Shown in pieces: positions 41,087 through 46,160 of a stretch of 46,160 bases of DNA (position 1 is its first letter; every line of letters begins with the position of its first letter). The notes beneath the pieces are model-generated. The model was not told the origin of the DNA and did no database searches. It was given only the letters and a program-made list of their open reading frames with translations. The stretch covers positions 1 to 46,160 of the forward strand of contig CALKNI010000037.1 of NCBI GenBank assembly GCA_938091115.1, given 5' to 3'. This stretch comes from an uncultured Pirellulaceae bacterium. Its GTDB lineage: Bacteria > Planctomycetota > Planctomycetia > Pirellulales > Pirellulaceae. The position numbers were made by a program, and so were the translations under genes.

Positions 41087-42586
41087 TCAAGACTCAAGCT
41101 GGTTTAAGAAGAATTCAGCATTCTTGAGATGCGTTTGCCTTTTCTCTTCGTCCATCTTTTTCGCCATACTGCACATCATCGCCCAGCGTGGATTTTTACC
41201 CAATTCGTTCGTGTGATTCCAGATCCACCGCCAATACAATCCATCCCAGACGTCACACCATTCACCCTTTTTATGATGGCTCATCTTTCGAATATACGAT
41301 GAACCCGAGAAGTATGGTTTAGTCGTGATTAATCCACCGTCCGCGTTCTGGCTCATCGCGTATGCATTTGGAACCATCACCCAATCATAGCTATCAACGA
41401 ATAATTCCATAAACCACTGATAGATCTCGTCTGGATCAAATTCACATAAAAACATGAAACCGCCCAATACCATCAATCGCTCGATGTGATGGCAGTAACC
41501 CGTTTTCAGCAGACGCCGAATGGTATCATCGACAGGAATAATTCCCGTGGTTCCGTCGTAAAAAGAGGAGGGGATTTTTCGGTGGTGCCCCCAATGGTTG
41601 GTCGTCCTCATTTTCACCCCGAGATCGTGATAGGTTGCCCGCATAAACTCACGCCAGCCAATAATTTGTCGTAGAAAACCTTCCACTGAATTGAGAGAAA
41701 CATCGTACTTTTCATAGTGATCAATCGCTGCTTTGACAATTTGATCCGGTGTAAGCAGACCCACATTTAATGCAGGGGTAAGCATACTGTGCCAAAGCCA
41801 TGATTCGCCTTCGACGATTGCGTCTTCATAAGTGCCAAATTTTTCGAAACGGTGTTTTAAAAAATGCTTAAGCCAAGCCTTCGCGTCTTTATGGGAGGTG
41901 GGATAGAAAAGCGTGTCAATCTCACCAAAATTTTCAGCAAAACGTTGTTCGACATATTCCCTCGCTTCTTCGTCAATTTCACCAAACTTGAGTTTCAGCA
42001 AATCAGGAACCTCCGACAACAACTTTTTGGGCACCTTCTTCCTATTCTCCTCATCGAAACTCCACTTCCCACCGATGGGCTCATTCTTTTCCATTAGTAA
42101 GTTCATTCGCCGCCGCTGCCATTTGTAGAAATCGGCCATGAACCAGCGTTTTTTACCGGCACGATACTCAGCATTTTCGCCACTCCCGTTGAGAAACATA
42201 GGGTTAGGCAGATACTTTAATTCGATGCCCGCGTCCTCCGAAAAACGCTGGAGCCTACGGTTGAGTAGATAATCTTCAGGCTCGACGACCATCATTGAAT
42301 CTTGAGCATTCTTTTTCCCCTTACGCAAACTCGCAAGTTGAGCCTGCAGCGCTTGGGGGTCAGAGCAATACTCGATGTAGACGGTCTTAAACCCTTGTTC
42401 CTCGAGGCGGACCTGATAGCGCTTCATCGTCGCGCGGTGCAGCCAAAGTTTCTGCTTATGAAATTTGACGAAATTTTCAGCGTCGCCAAAAAAAAGGCTG
42501 TCTTCAATCAATACTATTCTGTTGGGCTTCCATTTGAGTCCTGGATGATTCTCAAACAATTGATGCGGAAATATGAGCAGATTCAA
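41087..42586 (-). CDS. Cryptochrome/photolyase of the PhrB family without iron-sulfur cysteines
   Basis: A 499-residue protein of the bacterial (6-4) photolyase/cryptochrome group (PhrB/CryB-like). It has the N-terminal antenna part (LLIFPHQLFENHPGL), the FAD helical part, FLRQIIGWREFMRATY, TGYCHHIERLMVLGGFMF and MVPNAYAMSQNADGGLITTKPYFSGSS. PhrB proteins coordinate a 4Fe-4S cluster with four Cys; here the site that normally holds the CXXC reads KMSHHKKGEWCDVWDGLYW with a single Cys444, and the earlier ligand position is V352 in TTGIIPVDD. No CXXC exists anywhere in the protein. A cluster is therefore unlikely. It is convergent with the preceding genes and divergent from ctaA. Confidence 0.9.
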   Translation of the reverse strand: MNLLIFPHQLFENHPGLKWKPNRIVLIEDSLFFGDAENFVKFHKQKLWLHRATMKRYQVRLEEQGFKTVYIEYCSDPQALQAQLASLRKGKKNAQDSMMVVEPEDYLLNRRLQRFSEDAGIELKYLPNPMFLNGSGENAEYRAGKKRWFMADFYKWQRRRMNLLMEKNEPIGGKWSFDEENRKKVPKKLLSEVPDLLKLKFGEIDEEAREYVEQRFAENFGEIDTLFYPTSHKDAKAWLKHFLKHRFEKFGTYEDAIVEGESWLWHSMLTPALNVGLLTPDQIVKAAIDHYEKYDVSLNSVEGFLRQIIGWREFMRATYHDLGVKMRTTNHWGHHRKIPSSFYDGTTGIIPVDDTIRRLLKTGYCHHIERLMVLGGFMFLCEFDPDEIYQWFMELFVDSYDWVMVPNAYAMSQNADGGLITTKPYFSGSSYIRKMSHHKKGEWCDVWDGLYWRWIWNHTNELGKNPRWAMMCSMAKKMDEEKRQTHLKNAEFFLNQLES

Positions 42587-42651
42587 TTTTTTGCGCCTAA
42601 TTTATCACCGGAATAGTCCGTTGGGTGCAACCGCGTTACCCAAAGCAAGCT

Positions 42652-42661
42652 TAACCGGTTA
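42652..42661. promoter_or_regulatory. Perfect palindrome TAACCGGTTA between phrB-like and ctaA
   Basis: A 10-base perfect palindrome in the 206-base divergent region, 66 bases upstream of the PhrB-like start and 132 before ctaA. Its core TTAACCG is shared with the repeat at 35283-35289. It may be a binding site for a common regulator, but such short matches can be chance. Confidence 0.35.
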
Positions 42662-42792
42662 TCTTATAAGCCGAATCTTGGTTTTGGGATTTTTTCAGCC
42701 CCACGCCAACCGTCAAAATCCAGTCAACGTAAGTACATCGCGATTCCAATGTTAACATTTATTGCTCAACGCGTGAGGGAAGGTCTTTCGCG

Positions 42793-43803
42793 ATGATTGT
42801 AAACCGCCTTGCCTGGATCACGCTCGTCTGTCTTATTATCCTGGTTGTCGTTGGCGCCACCGTACGTGTAACGGGCTCCGGCTTGGGTTGCCCGGATTGG
42901 CCAACGTGCTGGGGCTGCCTGATTCCACCAACCCATGTAGACCAAATTGACGTCGACAAGTTGGACATCGAAAAGTTCAAGCGGCACGCTGTAAAAAAAG
43001 GCATTGACCCCGACACGATCACCCGCGAAACCGTACTTGAGAGTTTCGATCCAGTTCATACTTGGATTGAATTCGGCAACCGGCTTACCTCGCTGCCTCT
43101 GGGGCTTTCCTCACTGCTGCTGGCGTTCTTCTCCTTCACTGCCAAGCGGCACAGGGGGTGGATTATTTTCCTCAGTTGGCTTGGGCTAATTGATGTGCTC
43201 GGAAACGCGATCATGGGAGCCCTCGTCGTGAGGAGTGGATTGCAACCAGGAATCATAACACTACACATGGGTTTGGCGTTTTTATTGATCTGCATGATGG
43301 TTTCCGTCGTCTTTTTATCCCGACCGAATGTAGCTTCGCCAGCCAGTCATCGTGTCGATCCAAAACTTAAGAAAAAGCTGCTGTTTGTTTCTCTCCTGTT
43401 TTTTGCTTTTCTTTTTTGTGAAGGTCTCATGGGAAGCCAATTGCGTGAACAGACTGACGAATTCGCGAAAATAGCGGACGGACTTTCTCGAGATCAGTGG
43501 GCAGACAAATTAGGAGAGACTTGGATCTACAAAGTCCACCGAAGCTTCTCGTGGAGCCTGCTAATCACCGCCGGCCTAATTTTTTATTGGGTTAAGAAAC
43601 AGACGAAACTCCAGCTTCGCGAACCAAAACTGATTGTGGCAATGGTAGTGTCCATGATGCTTATGGGAATCATTCTCGCACACATTTCCGTTTATCAAGT
43701 CGTCCAGGTTCTACACGTTGGAATGACGGCGGTTCTCCTTGCGGTGACATGGCATTGGATCATGAGGCTCTACTCGCTTCAAATCAATGCTGAAGAGCGC
43801 TAA
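42793..43803 (+). CDS. ctaA: Haem A synthase CtaA/Cox15
   Basis: A 336-residue membrane enzyme that oxidises haem O to haem A for cytochrome c oxidase. It has eight hydrophobic segments, the N-terminal signature VTGSGLGCPDWPTCWG with the loop cysteine pair, and conserved His positions in helices: FDPVHTWIEFGNRL, LHMGLAFLL, YKVHRSFSW and VLHVGMTAVLL. ATG 42793 has GGAAGG nine bases upstream. No ctaB or cox genes are nearby, so the oxidase genes lie elsewhere. The neighbours are PhrB-like (divergent) and TspO (convergent). Confidence 0.94.
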   Translation: MIVNRLAWITLVCLIILVVVGATVRVTGSGLGCPDWPTCWGCLIPPTHVDQIDVDKLDIEKFKRHAVKKGIDPDTITRETVLESFDPVHTWIEFGNRLTSLPLGLSSLLLAFFSFTAKRHRGWIIFLSWLGLIDVLGNAIMGALVVRSGLQPGIITLHMGLAFLLICMMVSVVFLSRPNVASPASHRVDPKLKKKLLFVSLLFFAFLFCEGLMGSQLREQTDEFAKIADGLSRDQWADKLGETWIYKVHRSFSWSLLITAGLIFYWVKKQTKLQLREPKLIVAMVVSMMLMGIILAHISVYQVVQVLHVGMTAVLLAVTWHWIMRLYSLQINAEER

Positions 43804-43835
43804 GAATTTCCAGCTTAGCCTGCCATTCACACTTT

Positions 43836-44354
43836 TTATCCGATCCGATTAAGCGACCAAATTGCATAGTTCAGGCATGACGCAAAGGTTACCCACGCAC
43901 AGTAGGGAGCCAATAACATCGTCGCGATTTTCGAAAATCGATAATAAACAACCATCGAAATGATGATGGAAATCCATAGCAAAACAATTTCAATCATTGC
44001 TAGATCAAATCGTTTCATTCCGAAAAACAGCAGAGACCATGCCGCATTGAGTAAGAGATGGAACCCAAACCAGGCGAGGGCAGGGCGGGTCACTGAGATT
44101 CGATCCGCCTTCCAAACCAACCACGAAGAAACCGCCATAGTAAAGTAAAGAAAGCTCCATACCGGAGCGAAGATCCAACTGGGCGGATTCCAAGACGGCT
44201 TCGCAATCTCACGATACCAAGAGTCAACAGCTCCGGCAGTCGCAAGCCCTCCAATTGCTGCGACTCCGTAACAGACAAAAAGGGATACTAAAAAGCCAAA
44301 AACGAGCACTTTTGGGGAACGCAGATTCATGGCTACAGTCGTCTCAGTTTCCAT
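43836..44354 (-). CDS. tspO: TspO/MBR family membrane protein
   Basis: A 172-residue five-helix membrane protein of the TspO (translocator, peripheral benzodiazepine receptor) family, which binds porphyrins and haem and is linked to light- and oxygen-dependent regulation in Rhodobacter. Family signatures are KPSWNPPSWIFAPVWSFLYF, LLLNAAWSLLFFGMKRFDLA and LAPYCAWVTFASCLNYAIW. Met1 and Met9 are both possible starts. It converges with ctaA (32-base gap), placing porphyrin binding next to haem A synthesis and photolyase genes. Confidence 0.94.
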   Translation of the reverse strand: METETTVAMNLRSPKVLVFGFLVSLFVCYGVAAIGGLATAGAVDSWYREIAKPSWNPPSWIFAPVWSFLYFTMAVSSWLVWKADRISVTRPALAWFGFHLLLNAAWSLLFFGMKRFDLAMIEIVLLWISIIISMVVYYRFSKIATMLLAPYCAWVTFASCLNYAIWSLNRIG

Positions 44355-44552
44355 TAATTACACACATTTTTTGGTATCAGATTCGTTTGGATGTCGACCA
44401 TCGTAGCAATCGAAAGGCAGATTGCCATCAATACCAAAGTATTATTTCGAGTGTTTGTAGCTACCCGTTAAATTTATTTGTTTCTGGAATGGAAACTGGT
44501 AAGCTGCACCGGCTTTTAAATAACTGAATATTGAATTACCAAGCACATAAAA

Positions 44553-46106
44553 ATGAGAAAAAACAACTCCAAAATTTCAATGGCCTCTTGGGGCGTTTGC
44601 TGCCTCATCGTTCTGAGCTTTAAAACCGCATGTGCTGAGGTCAATGACCACGCTCAATTTAGACCAGCTCTTCCCAACGTCATTGTCGTGATGGCAGACG
44701 ACCTTGGACTGGGAGATGTCTCTCCGACCAACGCAGAATGCAAAATCAAAACTCCTAACTTGCAAGCGATGGCAGATGCGGGGCTTACGTTTCTAGACGC
44801 ACATACCCCCAGTTCTGTCTGCACTCCAACTCGCTATGGCCTGTTAACGGGGCGTTACAACTGGCGCTCTCGACTAGCCAAGGGAGTGCTCAGCGGTCGC
44901 AGCGAGCACTTAATTCCTGCCCAGCGGAAAACTCTCGGGCATCTCATGAAATCGGCTGGATATCACACGGGCATGATTGGCAAATGGCACCTTGGCTGGG
45001 ATTGGCACAAGGTCAATGGAAAAATAGATTTCACGCAGCCTGTCAAAAACGGGCCCGACATTAATGGCTTCGACCAATACTACGCGCATTGTGGTTCGCT
45101 GGACATGCCGCCCTATGTTTGGGTGGACACTGGTAAAGTCACCGCCGTTCCCGATCGCGAGGAGGGGGTAACTTCGGCACAAGATCCCTACGGTTGGTAC
45201 CGCAAAGGGCCCATCGGATCCGATTTTCATATTGATCAGGTTTTGCCTCATTTGTTTGAAAAATCAATGAAATTTATCAAAGAACAATCCAATGCCAAAA
45301 ACTCAGGAAGTCCGTTCTTTCTTTATCTGGCACTTCCCGCACCGCATACACCCATCGTTCCCGTGCCGCCCTTCAAGGACGCCAGTGGAATTAACCCTTA
45401 CGCAGATTTTGTCATGCAAGTCGATTTTCACATGGGTGAACTCATGGAAACGCTGAAACAGTGCGGAGTCGCAAATAAAACACTCTTGATCTTCACCAGT
45501 GACAACGGTTGCTCGCCACAGGGAAACTTTAAAGTACTTAAAGATCACGGACACGATCCCAGTGCAGGATTCCGCGGCCATAAGGCTGACATCTACGAAG
45601 GCGGGCACCGCGTGCCACTCATCGTTCGCTGGCCAGGCCACCTGACAGAAGGCACAACTTCCCAAGCGATGGCTTGCCTAACCGACATTTACCCAACCCT
45701 TGAATCAATCACTGGTCAGACCAAAGCTGACACTGGAGGCGAAGATGGATTTGATTTAAGCCCAGTCTTTCAAGGGGAAAAATCATCCGATCGTGAGACG
45801 CTAATCAGCCACTCGATCGGCGGCTCATTCGCGATTCGCAAGGGCCCTTGGAAACTCTGTATCTCGAGAGGGAGTGGCGGTTGGAGTGCCCCGCGTGAAC
45901 CCGATGCTCGCAAGCAGGGACTCCCGACCATGCAGTTATTTAACCTAAAGCAAGATCGGGCGGAAACAAAAAACCTCATCGAAAAGAACCCTACCAAAGC
46001 CCAGGAACTATTGAAAATTCTTGAGGAGGAAATTGCCGCGGGGAGATGCTCACCCGGAAAACCGGTCCCCAATGACCGCAAAGTCGTCTTCATGCCGAAA
46101 GGCTAA
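44553..46106 (+). CDS. Sulfatase (formylglycine-dependent)
   Basis: A 517-residue exported sulfatase. The signal peptide is short (MASWGVCCLIVLSFKTACA within residues 10-28), the metal start is PNVIVVMADDLGLGD (Asp49, Asp50), and the modification site is C90-TPTR. GKWHLGWD, LALPAPHTP and IFTSDNGCSP are intact. It is most like the sulfatase at 22686, with which it shares the CTP(S/T)RYGLLTG block, and the two are probably paralogues. Substrate unknown, presumably a sulfated polysaccharide. It stands alone after a 198-base upstream region. Confidence 0.94.
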   Translation: MRKNNSKISMASWGVCCLIVLSFKTACAEVNDHAQFRPALPNVIVVMADDLGLGDVSPTNAECKIKTPNLQAMADAGLTFLDAHTPSSVCTPTRYGLLTGRYNWRSRLAKGVLSGRSEHLIPAQRKTLGHLMKSAGYHTGMIGKWHLGWDWHKVNGKIDFTQPVKNGPDINGFDQYYAHCGSLDMPPYVWVDTGKVTAVPDREEGVTSAQDPYGWYRKGPIGSDFHIDQVLPHLFEKSMKFIKEQSNAKNSGSPFFLYLALPAPHTPIVPVPPFKDASGINPYADFVMQVDFHMGELMETLKQCGVANKTLLIFTSDNGCSPQGNFKVLKDHGHDPSAGFRGHKADIYEGGHRVPLIVRWPGHLTEGTTSQAMACLTDIYPTLESITGQTKADTGGEDGFDLSPVFQGEKSSDRETLISHSIGGSFAIRKGPWKLCISRGSGGWSAPREPDARKQGLPTMQLFNLKQDRAETKNLIEKNPTKAQELLKILEEEIAAGRCSPGKPVPNDRKVVFMPKG

Positions 46107-46160
46107 AACTATAAAGTCGCTTACCTATTCCAGAATATGCTTTCAATACCGACGACATGC

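Noticed and set aside
1-46160. CRISPR arrays, insertion sequences, integrases, attachment sites
   Set aside because: No regularly spaced repeats, transposase or integrase motifs were seen on reading through; the GC-rich sulfatase block has no visible mobile-element borders.

Overview
The window reads as chromosomal DNA from a planctomycete, most likely of the Pirellulales type. This rests on family content, since no marker gene for naming the organism is present. It carries three formylglycine-type sulfatases, two secreted PQQ-like beta-propeller proteins, a kinase with a planctomycete-style N-terminal extension, a planctomycete-type sigma-70 family factor, FloA flotillin, a squalene-cyclase-fold lipoprotein and several short proteins of planctomycete character. 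Shine-Dalgarno signals are patchy and genes are mostly single or in short runs on both strands, as is usual for this phylum. No rRNA, CRISPR array, insertion sequence or phage module was seen.

Layout. 1-6.3 kb: the end of an unknown gene, a very small membrane protein, tRNA-Asp(GTC) with a terminator, a zinc-ribbon/flotillin gene pair, SufE, an orphan ParA-type ATPase, an N-formylglutamate amidohydrolase and a coiled-coil protein. 6.5-9.7 kb: a lone groES behind a dyad, an alpha-toroid lipoprotein overlapping cutC, and an isolated rplX with its own terminator. 9.8-14.1 kb: a Tat-exported sugar isomerase-like protein, a large secreted protein of unknown function and a small planctomycete-type protein. 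14.5-22.5 kb: a serine/threonine kinase with a C-terminal pseudo-receiver, two PQQ propeller proteins flanking a zinc-ribbon protein, a FabZ-like dehydratase and a secreted protein. 22.7-26.9 kb: two adjacent sulfatases in DNA that looks more GC-rich than its surroundings; the second continues in frame into about 360 extra residues ending in a CXXCH haem site of the cytochrome c-prime type.

27.2-44.4 kb is the most coherent region. It holds a SOUL haem-binding protein, a FAD amine-oxidase-type enzyme, a sigma factor, an M48-like membrane protein that has lost its HEXXH site, an NAD(P)-binding/DUF2867 protein, a degenerate Nudix protein, an SDR without the catalytic tyrosine, a class II photolyase fused to a renalase-like FAD oxidoreductase, an Nei/Fpg DNA glycosylase, membrane and lipase-like proteins, a DUF429-like protein, a frameshifted small gene, a PhrB-family photolyase/cryptochrome lacking the iron-sulfur cysteines, haem A synthase CtaA and TspO. 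DNA photorepair, flavin redox enzymes and porphyrin/haem handling sit together, which suggests (inference) a response to light and photo-oxidative damage. A third sulfatase closes the window.

The best candidates for something undescribed are the sulfatase-cytochrome fusion at 24312-26918, the photolyase-oxidoreductase fusion at 35332-37800 with its neighbourhood, and the sigma factor paired with an inactive M48-like membrane protein at 29843-31713. All functional statements come from reading motifs by eye; no database search was run.
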